From Fibrisoma montanum (GTDB lineage: Bacteria > Bacteroidota > Bacteroidia > Cytophagales > Spirosomataceae): 64,000 nt of DNA. This document shows, in pieces, positions 33,576 to 42,161 of this stretch (within the stretch, counting starts at the first letter, position 1; each line of letters starts with the position of its first letter). Position numbers and translations under genes: made by a program. The stretch spans positions 620,001 to 684,000 of the forward strand of contig NZ_QXED01000002.1 in the NCBI RefSeq assembly GCF_003583365.1, written 5' to 3'. The notes under the pieces were generated by a model that worked only from the letters and a program-made list of their open reading frames with translations, was not told where the DNA came from and did not search any database.

Positions 33576-34337
33576 TTACACGGTTACTGGCTCGGGTTTT
33601 TTCAGAGCCTTTACTTTACCACCCAGTTCAAAGCGGAACTGGGCTAATTCCTTGAAGCTTTGCATGCACACTTTCAGCAGTTTCCACTTGAGAATGGATA
33701 CCGTACCGGTCTGCCGTTCTTTGTGCGTAATGGGTATATCGAAGGTCGTATAACCGGCTTTCTTCGACATGACCGCCAGAAAAATATTCGGGGCAAAGGG
33801 GGTTGGCTCAGGCAGCTGAGCCAGCAGACGACGCAGGAAACTGCCCCGGATCAGCCGGAACGGAATGTTGCTGTCTTTGATGTACGTCCCGTAAATGGTT
33901 GCGATGCTTAACCGCAGAATCCGCGTGATCACCAGGCGGGCGGGCGCATCGTACCGCTCTTCACGGTAACCCAGAATGAACGGCGACTCATTCCGCTTAG
34001 CCCAGAGTTTCTGGAAATCGTCGGTGACGAACTGATCGTCACTGTCGGTCTGAAAAACGTATTCAGAATCAAGGGCAACAGCCTGCCGGTAGCCGTTCAC
34101 GACGGCATTGCCATGACCGCCGTTGGGCTGGTGAACGACAACCAGTTTTGGATACCGTTCTTTGATCTGGTCCAGGATTTCGCCGGTGCGGTCGCGGGAG
34201 CCGTCGTTAACCACGATCAGGCGGGTATTCTCGGTCGGAAACTGACGGGTCAGCAGGTCGGTCCATTGCTTCACAACGTGTTCAATTACTTCTTCTTCGT
34301 TGTAAGCCGGCATTACAATTGACAGCAGGAGGCTCAT
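33576..34337 (-). CDS. Glycosyltransferase family 2
   Basis: Start at the ATG at 34337 (253 residues, MSLLLSIVMPAYNEEEVIE), because the frame above it is not conserved-looking. GT-A fold signs: VMPAYNEE, LIVVNDGSRDRTGEILDQ, the metal-binding DSDD in YVFQTDSDDQF, and the later RLIRGSFLRRLLAQL. No membrane helix is seen, so it is probably a peripheral enzyme that adds a sugar to a lipid carrier on the cytoplasmic face. A promoter lies at 34453-34460. The UGM-like gene follows after 86 bp, which contain the copy B repeat. Confidence 0.88.
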   Translation of the reverse strand: MSLLLSIVMPAYNEEEVIEHVVKQWTDLLTRQFPTENTRLIVVNDGSRDRTGEILDQIKERYPKLVVVHQPNGGHGNAVVNGYRQAVALDSEYVFQTDSDDQFVTDDFQKLWAKRNESPFILGYREERYDAPARLVITRILRLSIATIYGTYIKDSNIPFRLIRGSFLRRLLAQLPEPTPFAPNIFLAVMSKKAGYTTFDIPITHKERQTGTVSILKWKLLKVCMQSFKELAQFRFELGGKVKALKKPEPVTV

Positions 34338-34452
34338 GCAGCGTGTTTGTCGGTTGGAAACAGACCCGTGACCTGGCACAGTGCCGGATTGCTGGTCTGA
34401 AAAGCTGTTGTAAAAGCAGCCATGTTTGTTAGTACTATACTAATAAACGCTG

Positions 34453-34460
34453 CAAATATA
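34453..34460 (-). promoter_or_regulatory. -7 promoter element of the GT2 gene
   Basis: CAAATATA on the plus strand, read as TATATTTG, fits TAnnTTTG, about 116 bp above the ATG at 34337. A TTAGTA/TACTAA inverted repeat (34429-34443) lies just downstream. Confidence 0.5.
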
Positions 34461-34530
34461 GGGAATTGTTAAGCTCTGTGATGGTAATGGGATTGTACAT
34501 TATTTAGCGGGAAGATGAAGGTACGTATGG

Positions 34531-34565
34531 CATTCATCAGCGCCGGATGTTCAGGGCGATGAATG
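34531..34565 (-). terminator. Hairpin past the acyltransferase gene
   Basis: CATTCATC (34531-34538) and GATGAATG (34558-34565) are perfect inverted repeats, 40 bp past the minus-strand stop codon at 34605. A second overlapping pair is GCCGGA/TCCGGC (34542-34572). There is no U run. Confidence 0.45.
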
Positions 34566-34604
34566 GTCCGGCTAATCAACGAATTGCCTGAGTACGTTTC
34601 ATCA

Positions 34605-35759
34605 TCAGTACGAATACCGGTCTTTTAAATCATTGATAGGTTTTTCTACCAGATACCATGATACCGTTGCCAGCGCAATCGTCAGCGCCAGGAAAAACGA
34701 AAATTGAAACACGTAGGCGCTGTTCAGAAAGGGCAGCACATCCGTGATCCGTCGCCACGCCCGCACGGTGACATGCGTGGGCTGCGTGTGGTAAAAATTG
34801 AAAACAAAGTTGTGGTAGAGATACAGCCCGTAACTGATTCGGCCGAGGTACTGACTCACGGAATTTTCCAGCACCCATTTCATAGGCCCGCCGTAGCCCA
34901 GTACCGCCTTGCCGATCAGGAAAAAACCGAAGAGCGAAGCCGCCAGCCGCTCCCATACGTCGGCCCAGACGTTGTGGTACCCGTAGGGCGACCGGTCGAT
35001 CATGTAATTGGTCATCAGCACCACGGCTACGAATCCCAGCAGACTCAGCCACACCCAGGCCGTCGACTGAAACACACGCGTGAACCACTCCCGGCGGTAA
35101 AGCCAGCCAAAGGCCATCAGTGCCCCGAGTCCAAACGAATCCAGGCAGGTAGGCATCGATACGTACCCGATGAACCACGGCAGCCGGGCGCGGTGCAGCG
35201 CATACCGTAGCCCAACGCTGACGACGATCATCAGCAGGGCCGTTATCGGTACGTGCCGGCGCGGAACGAAAAACAGCAGCAGTGGGAAAAACAGGTACAC
35301 CTGTTCCTCAACGGCCAGCGACCAGAGGTGATCGACCGTACCCATCCAGGTGTGGTTGATGGCGATGTAGATGTTGGTCGCGTAGAGAGCCAGCCACGCA
35401 AATTTTTCGCGGACGGGTGGTTCGTTTACCAGAGCCAGGACGAACAGCGTCAGGTAATAGACCGGAAATATGCGCAGTGTCCGGCGGATGTAAAACGTTT
35501 TCAGGTACTTCGACAGCCCTCCGCCCGGCTGGTTGCTGAGTTTATCCTTGCTCGACAGCAGGATGCGGGTAATCAGAAACCCGCTCAGTACGAAGAAAAT
35601 GGTAACGCCCAACGCCCCAAGCGCCACGCCTTCAATGCGGCCTACCATCCAGTGATCGAGCAGCACCAGTCCCACAGCCAGGAACCGAATGCCGTCCAGT
35701 TGCTGGAGGTGATTCAATACCGGGCGGGCCGTTGAGGGTAGGGTTGTATCGTTTATCAT
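34605..35759 (-). CDS. Acyltransferase 3 (OafA/YrhL-type) membrane protein
   Basis: Start at the ATG at 35759 (384 residues), 29 bp after the previous stop. About ten membrane helices and the family landmarks are visible: LDGIRFLAVGLVLLDHWMV near the N-terminus, with the His-x-x-x-D-like catalytic region replaced by DH-W as in many members; FFVLSGFLITRIL; FYIRRTLRIFPVYYLTLF; HLWSLAVEEQVYLFFPLLL; and LGRISYGLYLYHNF. Such proteins move acetyl or other acyl groups onto exported sugars. It ends the operon that runs from the GT39 gene. Confidence 0.9.
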   Translation of the reverse strand: MINDTTLPSTARPVLNHLQQLDGIRFLAVGLVLLDHWMVGRIEGVALGALGVTIFFVLSGFLITRILLSSKDKLSNQPGGGLSKYLKTFYIRRTLRIFPVYYLTLFVLALVNEPPVREKFAWLALYATNIYIAINHTWMGTVDHLWSLAVEEQVYLFFPLLLFFVPRRHVPITALLMIVVSVGLRYALHRARLPWFIGYVSMPTCLDSFGLGALMAFGWLYRREWFTRVFQSTAWVWLSLLGFVAVVLMTNYMIDRSPYGYHNVWADVWERLAASLFGFFLIGKAVLGYGGPMKWVLENSVSQYLGRISYGLYLYHNFVFNFYHTQPTHVTVRAWRRITDVLPFLNSAYVFQFSFFLALTIALATVSWYLVEKPINDLKDRYSY

Positions 35760-35788
35760 GCGAATCGTTGTTGAGCCAGGCCGCCGGT

Positions 35789-37561
35789 TTACCAGTTCTT
35801 CTTGAACCCGTCGGCCGCCTTCGTTGTCAATTGTACCGTTTGATCGGTCGGATGCAGCGCCCACCGGCCCTGCGCATCGATTGTCAGAATCAGTATCTGA
35901 TACGTTCCGACGGCCAGGTCGCCCTGATACAGCGTAGCGGTAAAGCCGTTCGTGAACACGCGCGACGGCAACAGCCGGGCCATCAGACCGGAATTCAGGT
36001 TCTGCGTAACCGGGAACAGATACACCCGCTGCGGTGACCGGAACATGACGTAAGGGCGGCCGTCGCGGAGGTCAGACGCGGGCAGCGTCGGTTCCGAAAC
36101 CATATAAACGGGCACGCCTTTAACGTCCTCTTTCACCGTAACCGACAGTTTCCGCTGGTCTGGTTGGCCATACAGCATGGAAAGGTGGTCGTCATAAAAG
36201 GCGGGCGCGGTATCCTGATAGCGCTTTGTGATCGGGTCAAGTTGCGGTACCGGTCGATTCGAGCTGTAGGTCGCGTTGAACTGCTGCGTAGTGAGCAGCC
36301 AGTGCCGCCACCAGATCGTTTCGTCCAGAAACGCGACGTACGACAGCCAGGCCAGCCCCAGACCCGTAGCCAGACCGGCTACACCCAACGGCTGTCTGAA
36401 CCGGTTGCCCAGCGTAATGACTCCGTACACGTATACTAACGCCAGTAACGTCAGCGAATACATCTTGTACCGGCTTGTAATCAGCATCTCCATACCGAAG
36501 CCCACCCGCGACCAGGCCACAATAGCCCCGGTGCCAATCAGAAAGCCGACGGATCCAAGGACGAACAGATCGCTGGCTGCGTAAGGCGATGAGGTAACCG
36601 GGGCAGTCCGGCGGTCTGTTGGGTTCGTGAACTGAGACAATAGCCGACGCCCGATAAACGCGACGATACCCAGGGTCGTGACGGTCAGCAAACCGCCCGC
36701 TACCAGGCTGCTGACGAAGCCCGAGCCCAGCGGAAAGACTTCGGCTGCGGCTCCGTTGAAAGCAAACCAGCCTTTCAGCAGATCGGTCACGGAGCCCCGG
36801 TCGGGTGGGTTACCCGCGGGCTTTTCGTAGCCGAGGAAATACAGACCAATTACCACTACGGCCCCCAGCGCCCAGATGGCTGCCGGACGAACTTTACGCT
36901 GTACCAACAGCAGAACTATGGCTACCGGCCAGATCAACAATCCGTTACCGCTCGTGATGGTGGCAATTACGGCCAATGGCAGGGCGGCCAGCCAGCGGTC
37001 GGTGTAGGTCAGCAGATAAACCGCCCAGAGCACCCAGAACACAACCGTGAAGTTTTGCAGCGCGGCCATGCCCCAATACATATTTTCCCACTGCGACAGG
37101 TTGAACAGGAAAAAGGCAACCGGAGCCAGCAGCCAGACCGCCTGCCCGCTTCGTCGCAGCACGACCGCAAATAGTCCCAGCAGGCCAAGCAGACTGAGGT
37201 TGCCGATCGTCATCAGGTGCAGGTAGCTGAGCGTACCGAAGAGCTGATAATCGAGGTAGGTAACGATCCGGTCGTACACAATCCGGTGTTCGTTGTGCTG
37301 CCGGAACAACTGGTAGATCTTACCGGTCAGGGTCGTTTCCTGGTCGAGGTAGTACAGAAACGCCCGGAGGGCATGGTCGTCCCATTTCGGTACGTTGACG
37401 GCGTAATAGCGCCAGAGACCGAAAAAGAAAAGAACAGGCAAGCCGACCAGCAGCCATCCCCATACCGATCCGGACCAGCCGGTAGTACCCGACGGACCAG
37501 CCGTCCGGACAGAATTCGGGCGGGTTGGCGTGGTTGGTTCTGTTGAATCGCGTGGAATCAT
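35789..37561 (-). CDS. Polytopic membrane protein of the glycan locus
   Basis: Protein of 590 residues with roughly 11 hydrophobic helices in the first 430 residues and a soluble C-terminal ~150. After the first helix the sequence VNVPKWDDHALRAFLYYLDQE is followed by HNEHRIVYDRIVTYLDYQLF, and later WENMYWGMAALQNFTVVFW. A GT-C transferase often has an acidic D-D or E-D pair in its first outer loop; WDDH fits that loosely, so it may be a GT-C enzyme, but I do not claim it. Its ATG overlaps the tktC-like stop codon by 4 bp (ATGA, 37558-37561), so the two are translated together. Confidence 0.72.
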   Translation of the reverse strand: MIPRDSTEPTTPTRPNSVRTAGPSGTTGWSGSVWGWLLVGLPVLFFFGLWRYYAVNVPKWDDHALRAFLYYLDQETTLTGKIYQLFRQHNEHRIVYDRIVTYLDYQLFGTLSYLHLMTIGNLSLLGLLGLFAVVLRRSGQAVWLLAPVAFFLFNLSQWENMYWGMAALQNFTVVFWVLWAVYLLTYTDRWLAALPLAVIATITSGNGLLIWPVAIVLLLVQRKVRPAAIWALGAVVVIGLYFLGYEKPAGNPPDRGSVTDLLKGWFAFNGAAAEVFPLGSGFVSSLVAGGLLTVTTLGIVAFIGRRLLSQFTNPTDRRTAPVTSSPYAASDLFVLGSVGFLIGTGAIVAWSRVGFGMEMLITSRYKMYSLTLLALVYVYGVITLGNRFRQPLGVAGLATGLGLAWLSYVAFLDETIWWRHWLLTTQQFNATYSSNRPVPQLDPITKRYQDTAPAFYDDHLSMLYGQPDQRKLSVTVKEDVKGVPVYMVSEPTLPASDLRDGRPYVMFRSPQRVYLFPVTQNLNSGLMARLLPSRVFTNGFTATLYQGDLAVGTYQILILTIDAQGRWALHPTDQTVQLTTKAADGFKKNW

Positions 37562-38472
37562 CCGGCGATGAGCAAACTGGATAGCTGTCGAACAATAGTC
37601 GCTGCGTCGAGACCCGACTGCTGCTGGTGGTACTTCTGGTCGCCGTAGAGCCCATTCGGGTAACCCTGCGCCGACAGACTCACAAAGTGGCTCGGCGCGG
37701 CTCCGTCGGCCAGCAGCTTAACCGAAAGCTGCTGCGCAAGCCCGCCGGTCGATACGTGTTCTTCCACCACCAGCAAGGGTTTCCGGGCCCAGCGGTGAGC
37801 CAGTTCGGTAGGCAGGTTGAGCGGGAGATTCGTAGCCGTGTACACATCGAACTGACCGCTTAGTTGTTCATCCTGCAGGGCCGTGAGCACGTTACCTACC
37901 ACCGGACCAAGCGCTACCACCGTCCCGAGCGAATCGGTGCTCCGAACCACGTGTTTGAACGTACCGAGAGTTTCCGAATCGTCGGGGGTTTTGCCGCCGG
38001 CCCCCAGCCGAAGGTAGGCCGGGCGGGCCTCCGCGATGATCTGATCCAGCATCGGGTCAACCTCGTCGGCGAAAGCCGGGATGTACGTATTGACGTTTTG
38101 TAACCCACTCAGGCAGGCCAGGTCTTCGATAGCGTGGTGCGTAGAGCCCATGATTCCGTACCCGTAGCCACCGCCGTTGCCGACCAGAAAAACAGGCATG
38201 TTGTGTAGGCAAACGTCGTTGCGGAACTGCTCCAGACAGCGATATACCGCAAACGGCGCAATGCTGTAGCAGAACACTTTATAGCCCCGATAAGCCATAC
38301 CGGCCGCAACGCCTACCATGTTCTGTTCGGCGACACCCGCGTTGATGAAGCGGGGCCCCATCAGATCAACGAGGTTTTCGAGGGCGTTATAACCCAGGTC
38401 GCCGGTGATGAACACGACCTTATCATCGGCAGCGGCAATGCGTTCAATACCGGCTGAAAATTCTTTGCGCAT
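37558..38472 (-). CDS. Transketolase, C-terminal subunit (split gene)
   Basis: Protein of 304 residues covering the pyrimidine-binding and C-terminal domains of transketolase. RFINAGVAEQNMVGVAAGMA holds the Glu that activates the thiamine ring; GIMGSTHHAIEDLACLSGL and RPAYLRLGAGGKTP follow, and VEEHVSTGGLAQQL belongs to the last domain. It needs a partner with the TPP-binding half, supplied by the gene at 41224-42066. Between them lie an epimerase/GT2 gene and a toxin-antitoxin pair. Split transketolases in polysaccharide loci have been linked to unusual sugars; here a two-carbon transfer in glycan precursor synthesis is inferred. Ordinary pentose-phosphate use is the alternative. Confidence 0.87.
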   Translation of the reverse strand: MRKEFSAGIERIAAADDKVVFITGDLGYNALENLVDLMGPRFINAGVAEQNMVGVAAGMAYRGYKVFCYSIAPFAVYRCLEQFRNDVCLHNMPVFLVGNGGGYGYGIMGSTHHAIEDLACLSGLQNVNTYIPAFADEVDPMLDQIIAEARPAYLRLGAGGKTPDDSETLGTFKHVVRSTDSLGTVVALGPVVGNVLTALQDEQLSGQFDVYTATNLPLNLPTELAHRWARKPLLVVEEHVSTGGLAQQLSVKLLADGAAPSHFVSLSAQGYPNGLYGDQKYHQQQSGLDAATIVRQLSSLLIAG

Positions 38473-38548
38473 AACTGTAGGTCAGTGACGACCGCTTTTG
38501 AGTGGTCCTATTACTTTATTTTAAGTATAGTTACCAGTCCTTAAACCA

Positions 38549-38959
38549 TCATGAGGTTTGGAGTTTATCTAGAAACTCCTGAATCGTAAGGGTGACGACC
38601 TTAGGAAAAGAGATGTTCTTCAACACATCAAAATGTCCGTCATTCGTAACGATATAATCAGCACCACAAGCAATAGCACAATCAACAAACTTGTCATCAT
38701 CGTGATCGGCTTCAATTAAATTCCACCTGTAGTACCTCGTAACAAATTCTACATTGGGTGCACTTTCAATAGCCTCCAGGGTATTTTGAGCAATGTTTTT
38801 GTTCGCACGCTCGCCTATAATTTCGGCATATTCGTCAAGGATATCTGTCGTGATGCAAAGCATAAACTCTTCTTCAAGAAAAGCCCTAAAAACGGGATTG
38901 TAAAGAGAACGATTTGGAATAGCTACCAATAATACATTACTATCAAGGACTATTTTCAT
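38549..38959 (-). CDS. PIN-domain toxin (type II toxin-antitoxin)
   Basis: Protein of 136 residues with a PIN nuclease fold: MKIVLDSNVLLVAIPN supplies the first Asp, EYAEIIGERA the acidic middle residue, and DHDDDKFVDCAIACGADYIVTNDGHF the last acidic cluster and typical T-N-D. These chelate metal for RNA cleavage. It resembles the COG1569-type PIN toxins of Bacteroidota. Its ATG overlaps the antitoxin stop by 4 bp. The base composition (~40% GC) is far below that of its neighbours, a sign of recent acquisition. It sits inside the glycan operon between the transketolase halves. Confidence 0.85.
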   Translation of the reverse strand: MKIVLDSNVLLVAIPNRSLYNPVFRAFLEEEFMLCITTDILDEYAEIIGERANKNIAQNTLEAIESAPNVEFVTRYYRWNLIEADHDDDKFVDCAIACGADYIVTNDGHFDVLKNISFPKVVTLTIQEFLDKLQTS

Positions 38960-39204
38960 ACCGACTCCCCTGGCTTTTGACGGTTTGGCGTGCGCTTGTG
39001 ACTATTTAACCAATCATCCATAGTTTGATCATTCCAGCCTCGTTCGTCCCAGAGCTGGTCAGCTTCACGCATTGCTTTTTGAGCAAAGTAGTTTCTGATC
39101 AGCCTTTTAATTTCAAGCCAGTCCTGTTCGGCTATATCCCGGTTAAACAAAGCAAGTAAATCCAGCTGAGCTTTATTTAATGATGTCTGTGATTCATGAG
39201 CCAT
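38956..39204 (-). CDS. Antitoxin partner of the PIN toxin
   Basis: Protein of 82 residues, highly charged, directly upstream of the PIN gene with a 4-bp overlap. Helices such as KAQLDLLALFNRDIAEQDWLEIKRLIRNYFAQKAMREADQLWDERGWND fit a small helical antitoxin in which the C-terminal half wraps the toxin. I see no clear DNA-binding motif. A consensus -7 element overlaps the stop codon of the upstream gene (39247-39254), so the pair can be transcribed independently of the glycan operon. Its composition is AT-rich like the toxin. Confidence 0.8.
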   Translation of the reverse strand: MAHESQTSLNKAQLDLLALFNRDIAEQDWLEIKRLIRNYFAQKAMREADQLWDERGWNDQTMDDWLNSHKRTPNRQKPGESV

Positions 39205-39246
39205 ACGCTGCTTTTCGATATAGTGGCGCTGTACGTTATTGCCTCA

Positions 39247-39254
39247 CAAAATTA
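39247..39254 (-). promoter_or_regulatory. -7 promoter element of the toxin-antitoxin pair
   Basis: CAAAATTA on the plus strand, read as TAATTTTG, fits TAnnTTTG. It overlaps the stop codon (39252-39254) of the epimerase/GT2 gene and lies 43 bp above the antitoxin ATG. Confidence 0.55.
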
Positions 39255-41252
39255 CTTGCTTCTCCGCTGTTCTACTAGCGTGTTGATCTCCGCAGCGGTT
39301 TTATACACCTGCGGGCCTTTGCGTACCATTGTTCGGATGAACTTCGGCCGCTTCTTCGTTTCTTCAAATATCTTACTGATGTACTCGCCCAGGAACGAGA
39401 TACCCAGCAGGTTGATTCCGCCGAAGAACATGATTAATACCAGAACGGTCGAAATGCCGTAGGGCGTATTCGGATCGAAGTTCAGCAGACGGGCCACGAT
39501 CTGCCAGACAATTCCCAGCATAGATAAGCCGGTCAGCACAAAGCCGGCGTACGTCATTAACTCCAACGGGGCAAAGCTGAACGAGAAAATAGCCTTCTTG
39601 GCCCACCAGATGTTCTTTGTCCAGTTGTTGGTCGAAACGCCGAACATCCGCTCCGGCCGAACGTAGTCGACGCCTGTTTGCCTGAAACCTACCCACGCCC
39701 GAAGACCCCGCAGAAACTGTTCTGTTTCGGGCAGATTGACCAGTTCACGTACTACTTTCCGGTCAATGATCGAGAAATCACCGGCGTCGACCGGGATATT
39801 GATGTACGCCGTTCGACGGAACAGGCGGTAGAACTGCTTATAGAAAAAGTGGACATGGGTCGGCATTTCGCGCTGTACGCGTACGCCATACACTACGTCG
39901 TAGCCCTGCTGCCATTTTTCGTAAAACTGCGGTATAACTTCGGGCGGGTCCTGCAAATCGCCGTCCATCAGCACCACAGCGTCGCCGGTCGAAATCTCCA
40001 TCCCGCTCAGAAAGGCCGACTGTGAGCCGAAGTTACGCGAGTGCTTGATGGCAATTACGTTCGGGTCTTTGGCGCAGATCTCGGCGAGTACCTCGTCTGT
40101 GTTGTCGGGGGAGTTATCGTTCACGAATATGATCTCGTACCGCACCTTCATCTCGTTGAAGGTCTTGACCAGCCGCTCATACATGTACGGAATGGCCTGC
40201 GCGTCTTTGTAGCAGGCAATAATTGGCGATATGACCGGGTTGAGGGTCGGCGTCTGAAAGGCGGGCAACACCCGGTCTTCGTACTGGTGCGACACCTGCC
40301 ATTCGGCCGTTTGGCGCAACCCGTCGCTGAGCGATGTCCGGGCTTTCCAGCCCAGATCCGTTTCGGCAGCTTCGGGGTTGCCGTACCAGTCGGCCAGGTC
40401 CCAGTTCCGGTTGTTCATACTGCCCCAAACCGGCTCCAGGCTAACCGAGAACGTTTGCCGGGCTACGTCGACTAGCTCCCGCATGGTGGTTTTCTGCCCG
40501 GTAGCGATGTTGTACGACCGGCCCCGAATCGCTTCGTTGACCCGCAGGGCGGCCAGCACAAACGCTTCTACGCAATCGTCGACGTATACAAAGTCACGGC
40601 TGATATCAGGCGAAACCAGGGGGGGTAATTTTTGGCTGCGACACTCCTCAACCAGCCGGGGAATAAGCCGGTCGGGTTCTTCCCAGCCTCCGTAGATCGA
40701 GTAGAGCCGTAGGTTGAGGGTGTTCAGGCCATGCAGCCGGGCGTAGTATTCCAGCGTATACGCTCCTGAAACCTTCGATACGGCGTAGTGGCTGTTCGGT
40801 TCAACACGGTCGGTTTCTTTCGGGGCCGTGCAGTTGAAGCCGTACTCAGAACTGCTGCCGGCGTGAATGTACACCATCTCGGGCGAGCAGTTCTCCAGAA
40901 TATTGACCGTCCCGATTACGTTCGTTTCGTAGGTCAGACTAACGTTTTTCTGCTTGCTGTAAGCACCGTAGGCGGCCAGGTTAAAAATGGTACGGGGTTT
41001 ATACCGCTCGAACACATCCTTTACCGACGCATTGGAAAGAATGTCGCAGTGAACAATGTTTTCGGCCGGAACGTCGAGGAGCTTCAGTCGCCAGGCCTTG
41101 GTTGCGTCGTGAGTCAGGGCGTATACGTCCTTTCTGACGCGGTATAGCTGTTCAAACAGATTGGCTCCGATGAAGCCGCTGGCCCCAAACACGACAATGG
41201 GACCCTTGAGTTGCTGAATGGTATTAGTAAACGGTTGTTCGTTCGGCGACAT
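39252..41252 (-). CDS. Fusion of NAD-dependent epimerase/dehydratase and GT2 glycosyltransferase
   Basis: Protein of 666 residues. Residues ~15-330 are an extended short-chain epimerase/dehydratase: IVVFGASGFIGANLFE (NAD site), AGSSSEYG, catalytic Tyr-x3-Lys in HYAVSKVSGAY, and DFVYVDDCVEAFVLAAL. Residues ~340-570 are a GT2 domain like polyprenyl-phosphate mannose synthases (IIACYKDAQAIPYMYERL, EIIFVNDNSPDNTDEVL, VVLMDGDLQDPPEVIPQFYEKW), followed by two C-terminal helices (FVLTGLSMLGIVWQIV and VLVLIMFFGGINLLGI). It would both make an NDP-sugar and load it onto a lipid carrier. It overlaps the tktN-like gene by 29 bp. The frame is intact, so the fusion is not an artefact of a missing stop. Confidence 0.88.
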   Translation of the reverse strand: MSPNEQPFTNTIQQLKGPIVVFGASGFIGANLFEQLYRVRKDVYALTHDATKAWRLKLLDVPAENIVHCDILSNASVKDVFERYKPRTIFNLAAYGAYSKQKNVSLTYETNVIGTVNILENCSPEMVYIHAGSSSEYGFNCTAPKETDRVEPNSHYAVSKVSGAYTLEYYARLHGLNTLNLRLYSIYGGWEEPDRLIPRLVEECRSQKLPPLVSPDISRDFVYVDDCVEAFVLAALRVNEAIRGRSYNIATGQKTTMRELVDVARQTFSVSLEPVWGSMNNRNWDLADWYGNPEAAETDLGWKARTSLSDGLRQTAEWQVSHQYEDRVLPAFQTPTLNPVISPIIACYKDAQAIPYMYERLVKTFNEMKVRYEIIFVNDNSPDNTDEVLAEICAKDPNVIAIKHSRNFGSQSAFLSGMEISTGDAVVLMDGDLQDPPEVIPQFYEKWQQGYDVVYGVRVQREMPTHVHFFYKQFYRLFRRTAYINIPVDAGDFSIIDRKVVRELVNLPETEQFLRGLRAWVGFRQTGVDYVRPERMFGVSTNNWTKNIWWAKKAIFSFSFAPLELMTYAGFVLTGLSMLGIVWQIVARLLNFDPNTPYGISTVLVLIMFFGGINLLGISFLGEYISKIFEETKKRPKFIRTMVRKGPQVYKTAAEINTLVEQRRSK

Positions 41253-42066
41253 TCGGAATGGTTGTTAGGTAGCGTTCGGTGACGTCGGCGCAGGCCTGTT
41301 CGTATTGGGCCGGACTCATGGGCAGGTAGTGCCATTCGAGCCGGTTCTCCATGTACGATACGCCTTTGCCTTTCACCGTATGGGCAATGATGACCTTGGG
41401 GCGGCCATTGGGAGCTGCGTTTACCTGATCAATGACTCCAAGCAGTCCGTCCACATCGTGTCCATCCACTTCGACGGTGTCAAAGCCAATGGCTTCCCAT
41501 TTGCGGACATCGGCGGTGTCGCCCAGCACATCGGCGGTGTTGCCAAATCCCTGCAGGCCATTTTTATCAATCAGCACCACCAGATTGTCCAGGCCGTTCT
41601 GAAGCGCGTAGTGAGCAGCTTCCCAGGTCGTGCCTTCATTGGTTTCGCCGTCGGACATCAGAACGTACACCCGGGCGTCGTCGCCGAGCAGTTTGCTGGC
41701 GTGGGCGATGCCGGAGCCGATCGGCAGGCCGTGCCCCAGCGAGCCCGTTGCGAAGGGGATGCCCCGGTGTTTGTTGGGAGCCGGGTGAGCCGGTAGTGTG
41801 GTCCCGTTGAGGTAATACGTAGCCAGGACCTCATCCGAAATGTCGCCGAGCTGGTTCAGGCAGGCGTAAAGCGAAGCAGCCGCATGCCCTTTCGACAGCA
41901 GAAACGTATCCTGTTCGCGCTTCCGCAGAATCAACGTAGCAATCATCAGATCGATGCAACTGAGCGAACAGCCAATATGACCGGCGTGGGCCTGATTGTA
42001 TAAACCCAGGATTTTCAGCCGGAGCCGGCCCTGGAGGGCTTGAGTATCGGTGAATGTGGTTTGCAC
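41224..42066 (-). CDS. Transketolase, N-terminal subunit (split gene)
   Basis: Protein of 280 residues with the thiamine-diphosphate-binding half of transketolase: QAHAGHIGCSLSCIDLMIATL, FLLSKGHAAASLYACL, FATGSLGHGLPIGSGIA, and the Mg/TPP motif SDGETNEGTTWEAAHYALQNGLDNLVVLIDKNG. The usual GDG reads SDG here. VKGKGVSYMEN is the typical end of this half. The C-terminal half is encoded 2.8 kb downstream (37558-38472). Together they equal a normal transketolase in length. A pair of this kind inside a glycan locus points to two-carbon transfer onto an aldose for a special sugar. Confidence 0.88.
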   Translation of the reverse strand: MQTTFTDTQALQGRLRLKILGLYNQAHAGHIGCSLSCIDLMIATLILRKREQDTFLLSKGHAAASLYACLNQLGDISDEVLATYYLNGTTLPAHPAPNKHRGIPFATGSLGHGLPIGSGIAHASKLLGDDARVYVLMSDGETNEGTTWEAAHYALQNGLDNLVVLIDKNGLQGFGNTADVLGDTADVRKWEAIGFDTVEVDGHDVDGLLGVIDQVNAAPNGRPKVIIAHTVKGKGVSYMENRLEWHYLPMSPAQYEQACADVTERYLTTIPNVAERTTVY

Positions 42067-42161
42067 AGGTTTGTTGGTTTCAGGTTGGTAGTTCGCAGCC
42101 CACTATTTTTCGGGCCGGCCTGACCCATTTAATGCCGGACGTCAACCTTTAAACGTGGAAC

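Noticed and set aside
37558-42066. Transketolase halves as one gene broken by a frameshift or insertion
   Set aside because: Each half has its own start and stop, complete domain borders, and a large fusion gene between them, so the split is organised, not damage.
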